Of a stretch of DNA of 64,000 bases, positions 33,845-43,286 are shown piece after piece (positions within the stretch are counted from its first letter, which is position 1; each line of letters begins with the position of its first letter). The notes below the pieces were generated by a model that worked only from the letters and a program-made list of their open reading frames with translations, ran no database searches and was not told the origin of the DNA. Source of the stretch: Bin55 sp009840545 (GTDB lineage Bacteria; Pseudomonadota; Gammaproteobacteria; Pseudomonadales; Azotimanducaceae); NCBI GenBank assembly GCA_965208815.1, contig OZ242357.1, forward strand, positions 124,001-188,000. Direction: 5' to 3'. The position numbers and the translations under genes were made by a program.

Positions 33845-35653
33845 ATGAATGGTCATTTAGCCCGTAGACCGCACTTGATCTCTGTCGCAGTTTGTCTCGT
33901 GACGGCATTTTGTCTCTCAATAGGGACACTGAGTGCGAACGGAGAGGAAATGCCATCAGAAGAGGAATACTCCGAAGCAATCCAACAACTAGAAGCCATC
34001 CTAGTGTTTCCAACGCGATTCGACCGTCAATCAGCGTTATTCCAATTTGTTTCGACCGCTACTACACCTACCCTGAATGCTCTCTTGAGTTACTCAGTAA
34101 CCATGGCTTCGAAGAGACTTCAAGATGACGTACAGGAGATTGTCGTATTAAAACTTGCGTCTCTCGATCCCGAGAACTCACTCACGCAAGTTGAGAGCTT
34201 GCCAGAGGAACAGCAGAATGGATTAACTCGAGTGATCTATCAAGAGTGGTCGCTATCGAACCTCAATCAAGCGGTAGCACACGCCAAGAGCTTAGACGAA
34301 CTAAGTCGAGAGGCAGCCTTTGAAGGCATTTGGGAGTCGCGAATCGATCTGACTCCGGATCAGCGGATAGAGATTGCCGCGCAGCTAGATTGCCTGCAAT
34401 TGGTCAATGACCTTATGGATGAGGCACTCGCAGGATTGGCGGTAGATGACGCTGATGAGGCACTTGAGGAGTACTTGAAAGACAATGAGGATGACCTACA
34501 TATTGGCGGATCACAGGTATACCTTTTTGAGCATATCTCGCGTGCTCTCATGAAAAGACACGGTACAGAAGCTGCGCTCCGCATCGTGGATCGGAAAATG
34601 CGTGGCCATCAAAGTCGTCATCGAATTCTCAATGTATTTTTCGATGAAGTTGCGAAGGAAGAACCGGACCTAGCGTTTCAGTTGGCAACGGGAATGCGAC
34701 AGAAGGACGATGAGTTCCTCGCGTCTGGACGGATATTGGGTTGGGCGGATACTGATCCCATGGCTGCTCTGAAGTCATCGATGTCGGTACAAGACAAGGA
34801 GCTGCGTGCTTGGGTGCTCAGTGGACTAAGTCTATCGCCAGCTCCCATCAAGATACCAGTACAAATTCTTGAAGCATTGGGTAGTTCCTTAGGGGACGCA
34901 GATGAAAATTTGGTCTCTAGATCGTTGACTGCACTTGCGGGTAAATCGCCGGAGACCGCTGTCGAGTATCTCGATCGCATCGACGACCCCGAGGGCCGAT
35001 TGAAGTACGCAGAGAGAGTTGTCAGAATCTGGGCACGACAAGATGCTCGTTCAGCACTGGACTGGATTAACGCTCAGGAAGACACCCAAGGCTACCGTCA
35101 GAACTTACTGCCACTCGCAATGAAGGAATTGGTTTACGAAGATCCCCACCTGGCGTTCCAAGCAGCTCTCGATATTCGGGACCGGCGCAATGGGGTCGGC
35201 TCTGAAGCTCAGGCTATCGAAGAGATCGCAAAGTTCGATTCAGAATTGGCGATTTCCATGCTGCCAAGAACCCGAGACAAACAAACGAAATTGCATGCAG
35301 CCCAATCGGTCGGAGTGTCTCTTATACGGGACGGAGACTCGGTCGGAGCGAAGGAGATTGCAGAACTCCTTCCTCAATCGGATCGGGCTGACTATTTCTT
35401 GCGTTTGATGGGACGTTGGGCACTGTACGATCCGTCTGGGCTTTTCCAGCTTATCTCGGACCTGCCCTCAGATGAGGTCAAAATGTCCGCTGCAGGCTCG
35501 CTTCTTGCACAGCATCAATTTAACGATGAGGTGACTTTCAGCAACGAAGAACAGGAAGAGTTGCGAACCTACTTGCCCAACGATGAGAATCCTCGAATAC
35601 AGCCAAGTTCAGGGGACTTAAGAGATTTTGAATTCGTTGATCTCAATAGGTAA
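33845..35653 (+). CDS. Type A2 exported helical-repeat protein
   Basis: 602 residues; CGGAG lies eight bases before the ATG. A classical signal peptide (HLISVAVCLVTAFCLSIG, cleavage near LSANGEE) replaces the cytoplasmic and membrane part of A1, so this copy should be a free periplasmic protein. The repeat region is colinear with A1 (for example VQEIVVLKLASLD against VQEVVVLKLASLD, and YLFEHISRALMKRHG against RLFEHISRALINKHG). A gap of 132 bp separates it from B1. The stop overlaps the next start by one base (TAATG). Confidence 0.72.
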   Translation: MNGHLARRPHLISVAVCLVTAFCLSIGTLSANGEEMPSEEEYSEAIQQLEAILVFPTRFDRQSALFQFVSTATTPTLNALLSYSVTMASKRLQDDVQEIVVLKLASLDPENSLTQVESLPEEQQNGLTRVIYQEWSLSNLNQAVAHAKSLDELSREAAFEGIWESRIDLTPDQRIEIAAQLDCLQLVNDLMDEALAGLAVDDADEALEEYLKDNEDDLHIGGSQVYLFEHISRALMKRHGTEAALRIVDRKMRGHQSRHRILNVFFDEVAKEEPDLAFQLATGMRQKDDEFLASGRILGWADTDPMAALKSSMSVQDKELRAWVLSGLSLSPAPIKIPVQILEALGSSLGDADENLVSRSLTALAGKSPETAVEYLDRIDDPEGRLKYAERVVRIWARQDARSALDWINAQEDTQGYRQNLLPLAMKELVYEDPHLAFQAALDIRDRRNGVGSEAQAIEEIAKFDSELAISMLPRTRDKQTKLHAAQSVGVSLIRDGDSVGAKEIAELLPQSDRADYFLRLMGRWALYDPSGLFQLISDLPSDEVKMSAAGSLLAQHQFNDEVTFSNEEQEELRTYLPNDENPRIQPSSGDLRDFEFVDLNR

Positions 35654-37569
35654 TGGAGGGGTGGTGTAAGTTGAAAAGTTCAGTCTATAGTCGCCGGATG
35701 CGAAATTCTGTCGTGGCCGAATGGTATGGCCCACCTGTCTCAGTCGGACACATTCGGATGGAAAGTACTTGCGAGAAACTAGCCCATTGTTTGACTTTGA
35801 CCCAAGAGTCCCAAATCAGCTTGGTTAAAGCATGCAGATTGAAACCATTAGTTGTGGCTGTCTTCTCTGTTTTTCTCTTGGTTCTTTGGTTGGTACCTCT
35901 CGGTCCGCCGCATGGATCTTTTTTGGGAGGAGTAGCCTATGCCGTTGAATTTTCCGAAGCCGAACTCGATCGAATTGGGCAATTGCCCAGTCGTTTCGAA
36001 AGAAAACTCGCCCTTTACAAGCTCCTTGCAGATGCCGATGAGAAAACGCTAGTCAACTACCTCGACCTCTTGGATAGATTGGATTCAAGCGAGCCCAAGT
36101 CGGAAGCCGAATCCTTGATCATTGAAAAGTGGTCGACGATCGATCCCCCCGCCGCCCTTGCCAGAATAGCGAAGCTCCCCGAACTCCGTGCTCGAAAACT
36201 GATGGAGAACGTCTTTAGCGAATGGTCTCAATCTGACCTCAAAGCTGCCGTGGAATACGCCAGCCAATTGAGCATTTATGAGAAGCACTTTGTTTTCGAG
36301 GTTATCTTGCTCGCTCGTAGCGACCTTGGGAGCTCGCAGAAACAATCCATCGCACGACAGTTCGGAATCGAGCATACAGCCGATTCAATCATTTCCGAAG
36401 CAATGAGAGCAATTCCAATATCAGATGCTGCAGATGCTTGGAGTTCGTTCTATACGGCAAACGCAAACTCCATTGCTTCGCTGTCGCATGAGGATCAGCG
36501 CTTGATGGAGACCATAGCTCGAAAACTTGTCGATGAACTTGGCGCTGATGCATTTCACCTCGTCAACGAGTCGGTCAGAAACTTTGAGGACAGAATGAGG
36601 GTCTTGCCGTTTGTTGCGCACCGCTTGGCAGAAACCGATCCCGAGAGTGCCTATCAATTCACCTCTGGGCTCAAGAGAGATGAAACTGCAATGCTGAACG
36701 GCGTGGTCTATAGATGGGCCAAATCTGATCCACTGAAAGCGTTAGAAACTGTGTCCGCAATTGCCAATCATCGAAAGCGGACATCATTGCAAGATACCAT
36801 TCTTCGAGTTTGGGTAAGTGCAGTGAAGCCTCAGACACTCCTTGACACTGTCTCGTCACTTCCAGAGAATGCTAGGACTCTAGCTCGGGAATATGCCATC
36901 CTAGAGATAGTGAAACTCTCTCCTGAAAGTGCTGTTGAACGCTTGTTGGAAGTCTCTGATGAAAAATCTAGGGACCGTCTCGAAAACCAAGTAGCCGAAA
37001 CGTGGGCGAAGAGTGATCTAACTGCTGCGCTTGCGTGGGTCAATTCCGAACCCTCGATTGAAGACAGACGATTCAAATTGATGGAAAGAATGCTAGTGGG
37101 GATTCTGCGTACGGAACCAGATCTAGCCTTGGAGACTGCGTTGGCCACTCCGGTCGATGACTCGGGCGTCGGATTGGAGGCATTTATTCTCCGCGAAATT
37201 GCCAAGATGGATGCCGATGGTGCACTTCAGGGATTAAGGTTCGCACGTAATGAAGAAACCAAGAGACTAGCATTGCTGTCAATTGGTTCGAAGCTCTTAC
37301 AACAGGGAGACGAAGAAAGCCTCGACAAAGCAATGGGGCTAACAACACATCTTGAAGCTGAAGAGGATCGTCATCGAAACATGGGGTCCCTCATGATCGG
37401 ATGGATCATTGCAGGCAAAGGGCAAGAACTGTTTGATCGAATTGAGGAGTATCCAACCCCTGAACTTAGAGCGCACGCTGCGATGTTGCTAAAGGCTAAC
37501 CTGGGCGACAGCTTGTCGCGCAGGCAGTTGAACAAGCTTGACTCTTACTTGCAGGATGAGACCGATTAG
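35653..37569 (+). CDS. Type B2 exported helical-repeat protein
   Basis: 638 residues if started at the ATG overlapping the A2 stop; ATG 35698 and TTG 35671 (behind GGAGG) are alternatives. A single hydrophobic segment at about 64-85 ends near AYAVEF and is preceded by an unusually long cytoplasmic or leader part, so the real start may be internal. The body is colinear with B1: SLIIEKWSTIDPPAALARI, TWAKSDLTAALAWVNSEPS and PVDDSGVGLEAFI recur in the same order. It ends the sigma-led cluster. No catalytic motif is visible. Confidence 0.7.
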   Translation: MEGWCKLKSSVYSRRMRNSVVAEWYGPPVSVGHIRMESTCEKLAHCLTLTQESQISLVKACRLKPLVVAVFSVFLLVLWLVPLGPPHGSFLGGVAYAVEFSEAELDRIGQLPSRFERKLALYKLLADADEKTLVNYLDLLDRLDSSEPKSEAESLIIEKWSTIDPPAALARIAKLPELRARKLMENVFSEWSQSDLKAAVEYASQLSIYEKHFVFEVILLARSDLGSSQKQSIARQFGIEHTADSIISEAMRAIPISDAADAWSSFYTANANSIASLSHEDQRLMETIARKLVDELGADAFHLVNESVRNFEDRMRVLPFVAHRLAETDPESAYQFTSGLKRDETAMLNGVVYRWAKSDPLKALETVSAIANHRKRTSLQDTILRVWVSAVKPQTLLDTVSSLPENARTLAREYAILEIVKLSPESAVERLLEVSDEKSRDRLENQVAETWAKSDLTAALAWVNSEPSIEDRRFKLMERMLVGILRTEPDLALETALATPVDDSGVGLEAFILREIAKMDADGALQGLRFARNEETKRLALLSIGSKLLQQGDEESLDKAMGLTTHLEAEEDRHRNMGSLMIGWIIAGKGQELFDRIEEYPTPELRAHAAMLLKANLGDSLSRRQLNKLDSYLQDETD

Positions 37570-37785
37570 TGACTTAGTCCCATTGACTTGCGTCGACTAC
37601 CTGTCGACAAAATCAAGACCCCGTTCGCCGGAAGTGACACTCATAGCTAAAGATGCGTTTGCAAAATAATCAAGAGTCTGAGCGGTCCTCCAGATTTGAG
37701 GAGCACATTCGAATACTGAATATTTGTACATAATAAAAAAATTTTGGTGCCTTACGACTAGTGATGGCCTAATCGGATGGGCTAT

Positions 37786-37801
37786 GGTTTCACGTGGAAC
37801 A
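37786..37801. promoter_or_regulatory. parS-like ParB-binding site
   Basis: GGTTTCACGTGGAACA matches the chromosomal parS consensus TGTTTCACGTGAAACA at 14 of 16 positions, and one of the two differences gives the CGTGGAACA half-site found in Pseudomonas-type parS. Functional parS sites cluster near the replication origin. The ParB role is inferred from the match. Confidence 0.5.
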
Positions 37802-37928
37802 TTGCCTAATTGACTAAGCCCTAAGCGCTGGAAACACAATCGGTGCGAGTCCTCCCATCCCAAGTGAATTGGCTTGACTTCCCACGACGATTCTCGGCTT
37901 CGAGTTGTTGTTCTCAAGTGATACCTGA

Positions 37929-37955
37929 CTTGCAATTTCCTCAATTGACCCTAAT
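37929..37955 (+). promoter_or_regulatory. Sigma-32-type heat-shock promoter of clpB
   Basis: CTTGCAA (37929-37935) and CCCTAAT (37949-37955) with a 13-bp spacer resemble the CTTGAA...CCCCAT pattern of RpoH promoters. It lies 32 bp before the clpB ATG, and clpB is a standard member of the RpoH regulon. Confidence 0.55.
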
Positions 37956-37986
37956 TTAGAAAGTACCGTTACATAGGCTCAAGAGA

Positions 37987-40617
37987 ATGCGCTTTGATCA
38001 ACTGACCACCGGTTTTCAGACTGCGCTACAAGACGCGCACAGTCTCGCTCTCCATCGAGAGCATTCTGTTGTCGAGCCAGTTCACATGCTTTCCGCAATG
38101 CTCGCCCAAACGGATGGGACGGTTCCCAACATACTTGCTGCGGCTGGTGGAAACGTCGAGAAGATCCAACTCAATCTCAATCAAAAACTAGATGAGCTTC
38201 CCGAAGTTACAGGTGGATCGGGGCAACTCATGCAGAGTCGCGACCTTCAAGGAGCACTTAATGCCACGGACAAGCTTGCTCAAGAAAAGGGCGACGCCTA
38301 TATTGCAAGTGAGCTATTTGTGCTTGCTTTGTTCAAAGTTCGAGACACGCTCTCTAAAGTCCTGACCGAGAATGGCGTCACACGCGAGTCGTTAGAAGCA
38401 ACCGTAGAGAGAGTCCGCAAAGGTGCTCCAGTGCAAGACCCCGGTGCGGAAGAAAATCGAGGTGCGTTGTCGAAATACACCATTGATCTGACCGAGCGGG
38501 CAGAAAGTGGAAAACTTGACCCCGTAATTGGGCGAGACGATGAGATCCGGCGTACATTGCAAGTGCTGCAGCGTCGCACCAAGAACAATCCTGTGTTGAT
38601 TGGTGAACCTGGTGTTGGAAAAACAGCTGTCGTAGAGGGATTGGCCCAAAGAATTGTCAACAAGACCGTTCCTGAGAGCATGAAAGACATGCGTGTCCTC
38701 GCTTTAGACATGGGTGCGATGGTTGCAGGTGCCAAATTCCGAGGGGAATTTGAAGAACGGATGAAGTCGTTGCTCGACGATCTTGCACATGAAGAGCGCA
38801 AAGTCATTCTTTTCGTAGACGAACTCCATACTGTCGTAGGAGCTGGGGCGGCAGAAGGTTCGTTGGATGCAGGCAACATGCTCAAGCCTGCTCTCGCTCG
38901 CGGCGAATTGCGGTGCGTAGGAGCTACCACGCTCGATGAGTACCGCAAGTACATCGAGAAGGACGCTGCATTGGAACGAAGATTTCAGCGAGTTCAATTG
39001 GATGAACCGTCTGTGGAGGATACGATCGCGATATTGCGGGGTCTCAACGAGCGCTATGAAGTTCATCATGGCGTTGAAATTACTGATCCAGCCTTGGTGG
39101 CGGCGGCCACGTTGTCGCACCGATACATCTCCGATAGACAGTTGCCGGACAAGGCCATTGACTTGATCGACGAGGCGGCAAGCAGAATCCGCATGGAAAT
39201 CGACTCCAAACCAGAGGCTATTGATCGTCTGGATCGAAGACTCATCCAAATGAAAATGGAGCGAGAGTCGCTCAAGAACGAGAAGGACGAAGCATCCACT
39301 CAGAGATTGCAGGATCTGAATTCCTCCATTAAGGAAACAGAAGGGGAATTGGAGACACTGAACAAGACTCTGCAATCTGAGAAACACTCAGTTGAAAGTA
39401 CACATCACGTCAAAGAACAGCTTGAAGCTGCCCGATTGGAGTATGAAGCCGCGGAGCGCAGGGGCGATTTAGCGCGCATGTCGGAACTTCGTTACGGCCG
39501 TATTCCAGAATTGGAAAAAGCCGCCGCTTCTTCCGACAGTGAGAAATCACCTGCTGAGACATTCCAAATTCTTCGGACCAAAGTGATGGAGGATGAGATT
39601 GCAGAGGTAGTGTCGGCATGGACCGGTATTCCCGTAGCGCGAATGCTTCAAAGTGAACGTGAAAAGCTACTTCGACTCGAGGAAGTCTTGCATAAACGCG
39701 TTGTCGGTCAAACTGAAGCCGTGTCCGTGGTTTCCGATGCCATTCGGCGTAGCAGGGCAGGTTTGGCCGAGGAATCTCGTCCAAACGGATCTTTTTTGTT
39801 CTTGGGACCAACAGGCGTTGGAAAGACTGAACTATGCAAAGCTCTGGCAGAGTTTCTCTTCGACTCTGAGTCTGCTTTGGTACGGCTCGATATGTCTGAA
39901 TTCATGGAGAAGCACTCCGTTGCTCGATTGATCGGTGCTCCTCCTGGTTATGTTGGCTACGACGAAGGAGGCTACCTGACAGAACGAGTGCGGAGAAAAC
40001 CGTACTCTGTCCTGTTGTTGGATGAAGTCGAGAAAGCACATCCCGATGTGTTCAACATACTGCTCCAAGTTCTCGAAGATGGTCGTCTTACTGATGGTCA
40101 AGGTCGCACCGTGGACTTTAGAAATACGGTTGTGGTCATGACATCAAATTTGGGTTCAGATGTAATCCAGGATAGCGTCGGTAGTGATTTTGATTCAATG
40201 AAGAACAAGGTCATGCGAGTTGTTCAAGGACACTTTCGTCCAGAATTCATCAACAGGATCGATGAAGTGGTTGTCTTTCATACTCTTGAAAGAAGTCACA
40301 TCCGCGAAATTGCAGCCATACAGTCCCGATACTTGGCGCATCGTGTTGAAGCACAGGGTCTCACGCTTGAAATTCGGCCATCCGCACTGGATCTGCTCTG
40401 CAACGCGGGATTCGACGCGGTCTACGGAGCTAGGACGCTAAAGCGAACTATTCAGCAACGGCTTGAGAATCCATTGGCCAAGAAGCTTCTCGCTGGAGAC
40501 TTCGTACCCGGTGTCAAGGTGATTGTTGGCACCAACGAGGGTGAGTTTGACTTTATAGTTGAGGCAGGAGATGGGGACGAAAGTCTTCGTCAAGAGTCTG
40601 AGTCTGAAGTCATTTAA
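37987..40617 (+). CDS. clpB: ATP-dependent chaperone ClpB
   Basis: 876 residues, slightly longer than the usual ~860. The N-domain repeats (1-150) are followed by the first AAA+ module (GEPGVGKT, then FVDELHTVVGAG), the coiled-coil middle domain (about 410-530) and the second AAA+ module (GPTGVGKT, then LLLDEVEKAHPD). The C-terminal YGARTLKRTIQQ sensor-2 stretch is intact. ClpB works with DnaK to pull proteins out of aggregates. There is no ClpP-binding loop. It stands alone behind a heat-shock-type promoter. Confidence 0.95.
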   Translation: MRFDQLTTGFQTALQDAHSLALHREHSVVEPVHMLSAMLAQTDGTVPNILAAAGGNVEKIQLNLNQKLDELPEVTGGSGQLMQSRDLQGALNATDKLAQEKGDAYIASELFVLALFKVRDTLSKVLTENGVTRESLEATVERVRKGAPVQDPGAEENRGALSKYTIDLTERAESGKLDPVIGRDDEIRRTLQVLQRRTKNNPVLIGEPGVGKTAVVEGLAQRIVNKTVPESMKDMRVLALDMGAMVAGAKFRGEFEERMKSLLDDLAHEERKVILFVDELHTVVGAGAAEGSLDAGNMLKPALARGELRCVGATTLDEYRKYIEKDAALERRFQRVQLDEPSVEDTIAILRGLNERYEVHHGVEITDPALVAAATLSHRYISDRQLPDKAIDLIDEAASRIRMEIDSKPEAIDRLDRRLIQMKMERESLKNEKDEASTQRLQDLNSSIKETEGELETLNKTLQSEKHSVESTHHVKEQLEAARLEYEAAERRGDLARMSELRYGRIPELEKAAASSDSEKSPAETFQILRTKVMEDEIAEVVSAWTGIPVARMLQSEREKLLRLEEVLHKRVVGQTEAVSVVSDAIRRSRAGLAEESRPNGSFLFLGPTGVGKTELCKALAEFLFDSESALVRLDMSEFMEKHSVARLIGAPPGYVGYDEGGYLTERVRRKPYSVLLLDEVEKAHPDVFNILLQVLEDGRLTDGQGRTVDFRNTVVVMTSNLGSDVIQDSVGSDFDSMKNKVMRVVQGHFRPEFINRIDEVVVFHTLERSHIREIAAIQSRYLAHRVEAQGLTLEIRPSALDLLCNAGFDAVYGARTLKRTIQQRLENPLAKKLLAGDFVPGVKVIVGTNEGEFDFIVEAGDGDESLRQESESEVI

Positions 40618-40708
40618 AGGAAGGAGGGAAATTCTCGTCTACGACTCTTTGACAGACGACTTGCTTGAAGCTCACGATTCAGTTTGAAGCGAGAGACAAA
40701 ACTTGAAG

Positions 40709-41260
40709 CTAGTCTTTGAGAACTTTCCTTCCAAACGTTTCCGTGCGAGCAGACTCGTGACCTATGGTCTCGTCGGATATGTGGCATGAGGTTTCAGTAT
40801 CCCAATATCCCCACTGATGGTCGTGTTGCTTCGGAGGTACAACGACTAACGTCCAGGCGGTTCCTTTGGGGAGTTCCCGAATCGCGTGGTATCGGTCGAG
40901 TTTGCGAAATAGATTCAGTCGACGTATGTGTTCATGTTTGTGTTTGCCATTGCGACAATTCAGCGTTTCCTGCCAATACGACCCTGAAAGGACTATGGAG
41001 AGGAACCAACGCCAGGGGTGATTGTGCAACCATCTAAATTCATCAATCTTGTGCATGTGGTGAACGTAGACTTCAAATGTCTTTCCAGAGCCGTTTCCAA
41101 GTAGGTAGTAGCGGGTCAAGTAGGGTTCGTCGTATACATAAATGGTCTTACCGCTCGTCTTTTGCAGCAACCAATTGAGGAAGGATTTCTTGCTTGGGTT
41201 TGAAGTTTCTTCCGGCGAGGACTGGTTGCCCAACGCACCACGAAGTGACAGTTGAGTCAT
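40709..41260 (-). CDS. Cupin-like protein of unknown function
   Basis: 183 residues. The pattern VYVHHMHKIDEFRWLHNHPW, then SIVLSGSYWQE and later HAIRELPKGTAWTLV, fits a small cupin-fold group found in phages and diverse bacteria. The clustered histidines suggest a metal site. There is no signal peptide. It is convergent with clpB and unlinked to the ThuA/Gfo pair. The function is unknown. Confidence 0.65.
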   Translation of the reverse strand: MTQLSLRGALGNQSSPEETSNPSKKSFLNWLLQKTSGKTIYVYDEPYLTRYYLLGNGSGKTFEVYVHHMHKIDEFRWLHNHPWRWFLSIVLSGSYWQETLNCRNGKHKHEHIRRLNLFRKLDRYHAIRELPKGTAWTLVVVPPKQHDHQWGYWDTETSCHISDETIGHESARTETFGRKVLKD

Positions 41261-41407
41261 ACTCTCTCTTGTTGTTAGTTGCTCTGCACTCTAATGAATT
41301 CAAACTAAATGAGTAGCAGAGGGGCTACTTTTACTTGTCGCTACTTTAGACTGTAGCGAATTGTTATTGTACCAAATAGCTCATTGTCAATTCGAGGGAT
41401 AAATGGG

Positions 41408-42085
41408 TCATTTTGTAGCCCAAATCATGCCTCTCTTCATGATTTCTTTCGCTTCGGGAACATCGAAATCGGACGCTACATGACCAAGTGAACTGTAGAA
41501 CACTCTACCGTTTCCGTACGTTTTCTTCCAGCAAACTGGCATCTTCACGCCTTGGACCCAATCGATGCCCCAATGGGAACCAGAGAAGGTAGTTGTGGCT
41601 AGTACTTCAACGGATGGGTCTATGTGCATGAAGTATTGTTCCGACTTCATGGAAAAGTCCTGTAGACCATCGACAATCGGATCATCTGCTTCGATGTTCA
41701 CGTCGTAATCGATGATTCCACCTGGATGGCATATGAATTGGCCCCCAACCATGAATTGATACTCGACGTTGTTGCGGAACGAGTCTCCCATGCCACCGTG
41801 CCATCCCGCACACCCTGTTCCACTTCGGATTGCGTTCAGTAAACCTGTTTCTTGCTCGTGGGCTATGTTGGACATAGTCCAAACAGGAACAACGAGGTCT
41901 ATCGATTCCATAAACGAGGAATCGGCTAGCAGTTCAAGCGAATCTTCAATGGTGACCCTATAGCCGGAATCGCGAAGGAAATCCCCAAATATATTTGCAG
42001 TTTGTTGCGGTTCATGTCCGTTCCACCCACCCCACGTAATGAACGCATTTTTAGTCGAGTGTTGCTTCATCGTTTCGTCATTCAT
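41408..42085 (-). CDS. ThuA-like domain protein
   Basis: 225 residues from the ATG one base after the stop of the oxidoreductase gene (the longer frame from 42109 would overlap it). The fold is a class I glutamine-amidotransferase-like ThuA domain (AFITWGGWNGHEPQQTANIF, GCAGWHGGMGDSF, VCWKKTYGNGRVFYSSLGH). In this family the usual nucleophilic cysteine is absent, and the genes sit beside sugar oxidoreductases, as here. It is probably involved in handling an unusual sugar or its derivative. Confidence 0.85.
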   Translation of the reverse strand: MNDETMKQHSTKNAFITWGGWNGHEPQQTANIFGDFLRDSGYRVTIEDSLELLADSSFMESIDLVVPVWTMSNIAHEQETGLLNAIRSGTGCAGWHGGMGDSFRNNVEYQFMVGGQFICHPGGIIDYDVNIEADDPIVDGLQDFSMKSEQYFMHIDPSVEVLATTTFSGSHWGIDWVQGVKMPVCWKKTYGNGRVFYSSLGHVASDFDVPEAKEIMKRGMIWATK

Positions 42086-42086
42086 T

Positions 42087-43184
42087 TCAATCGAGTTCTC
42101 CGTGTTCAAGTCCCACGGGGAGCGGTGCGGGTCTCGTTACTCTGGATTCAATTGTTACATGCTGTCCATTTGAGCTAGAAGTGTCCAATGCGGCCATGAC
42201 CTCCAAGACGTGGAACGCCAGCTCACCGTTTGCACGGTGCGGACGTCCAGACCGGATTCCCCTGCACATGTCGGCCAATCCGATGCTCCGCATGTTGCTG
42301 GTGTAACCGTGTGTGTGGTCTTGCTCATTCCAGCCACGTCCGATTTCCGCTACGAGCACCTTTCCGCCGAACCCATTGGGGTCCGGTACGATCATCGATG
42401 ACTTCGTTCCATGGATTTCGATATTCGGATGTCGGTGCGACCACACATCGAAACTCATACATAGCGTTGCAATAGTTCCATTTTCGAATTCAAGCGAAGC
42501 ACTAGCATGTGTTGCGACCTCGACTTGAATTACATCTCCGGCAAGAGGCTGGGAAGTAACGGTTCGTTCCTCGAATGCACGTCCCGTTATTGCACTAACA
42601 CGTGAAACGGAACCCAAGCAGTTCACAAGTGCAGTCAGGTAGTAAGGAGCCATATCAAACACGGGCCCTCCACCACGCTTGTAGTAGAACACCGGGGATG
42701 GGTGCCAAGTCTCGACTCCGTGGCTCATCATGAATGCCGTTGCTGCAACCGGTTCTCCAATTGCTCCGCCATCGATGAGATGGCGGACGGTTTGATGGCC
42801 GCCTCCCAGGAACGTGTCTGGTGCGCAGCCAACTCTTAGGTCCTTTTCCTGTGCCAAGTCTAGGACTCGCTGGCCTTCATCAACTTGCAAACCGAAGGGT
42901 TTCTCGCAATAGGCGTGTTTGCCGCTTGCCAGTGCGTTTTCGTTGATCTCTGCATGAACAGCGGGAACGGTCAGATTGAGAACCACCTCGACTTCATCAT
43001 TGGCAAGCAATTGGTCCACGGAGACATCGGGAATGCCGAATCGTTCGTTGGTTGCCGCAGCCGCTTCCGGGTTTATGTCTGCGCAGGCAATGAAATCTAG
43101 GATTTTGAAGGTCTCTGACGCCCTCAAGTAAGCAGGGCTAATCGTCCCGCATCCAATCAATCCGATACGAACCGGGTCGGTCAT
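42087..43184 (-). CDS. Gfo/Idh/MocA-family oxidoreductase
   Basis: 365 residues. The N-terminal Rossmann part has GLIGCGTISPAYLRA and the catalytic-lysine motif AYCEKPFGL. The C-terminal part has FDMAPYYLTALVNCLG, typical of sugar dehydrogenases. It should oxidise or reduce a sugar or cyclitol with NAD(P). It is directly followed by the ThuA-like gene, separated by one base, so the two act in one pathway. No transporter or regulator is close. Confidence 0.88.
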   Translation of the reverse strand: MTDPVRIGLIGCGTISPAYLRASETFKILDFIACADINPEAAAATNERFGIPDVSVDQLLANDEVEVVLNLTVPAVHAEINENALASGKHAYCEKPFGLQVDEGQRVLDLAQEKDLRVGCAPDTFLGGGHQTVRHLIDGGAIGEPVAATAFMMSHGVETWHPSPVFYYKRGGGPVFDMAPYYLTALVNCLGSVSRVSAITGRAFEERTVTSQPLAGDVIQVEVATHASASLEFENGTIATLCMSFDVWSHRHPNIEIHGTKSSMIVPDPNGFGGKVLVAEIGRGWNEQDHTHGYTSNMRSIGLADMCRGIRSGRPHRANGELAFHVLEVMAALDTSSSNGQHVTIESRVTRPAPLPVGLEHGELD

Positions 43185-43286
43185 GTGTCACTCCTCATCA
43201 CCGCTATGACTTTACACATCAATTATGTGACTCTCGACAGAGAGGTCGCCTGAACGTTGCTTTCTTGAGATGCATTTAGCTTGCTG

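Larger units (their letters stand above)
37570..37986. other. 417-bp intergenic region before clpB
   Basis: I see no supported gene; a minus-strand open frame at 37597-37944 has no family similarity. It holds a parS-like palindrome (37786-37801), a heat-shock-type promoter (37929-37955) and an AT-rich patch near 37725-37745. Confidence 0.6.

Noticed and set aside
29843..37569. Assignment of the four repeat proteins to TPR or Sel1 families
   Set aside because: The repeat spacing and the fixed W and DP residues do not match the TPR or Sel1 consensus that I can recall.
37597..37944. 115-codon minus-strand frame before clpB
   Set aside because: Covers the clpB promoter and parS-like site and has no recognisable features.
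42596..42612. Second CACGTGAAAC sequence, checked as a parS site
   Set aside because: Only one half-site fits and it lies inside a coding gene with about 11 of 16 matches.
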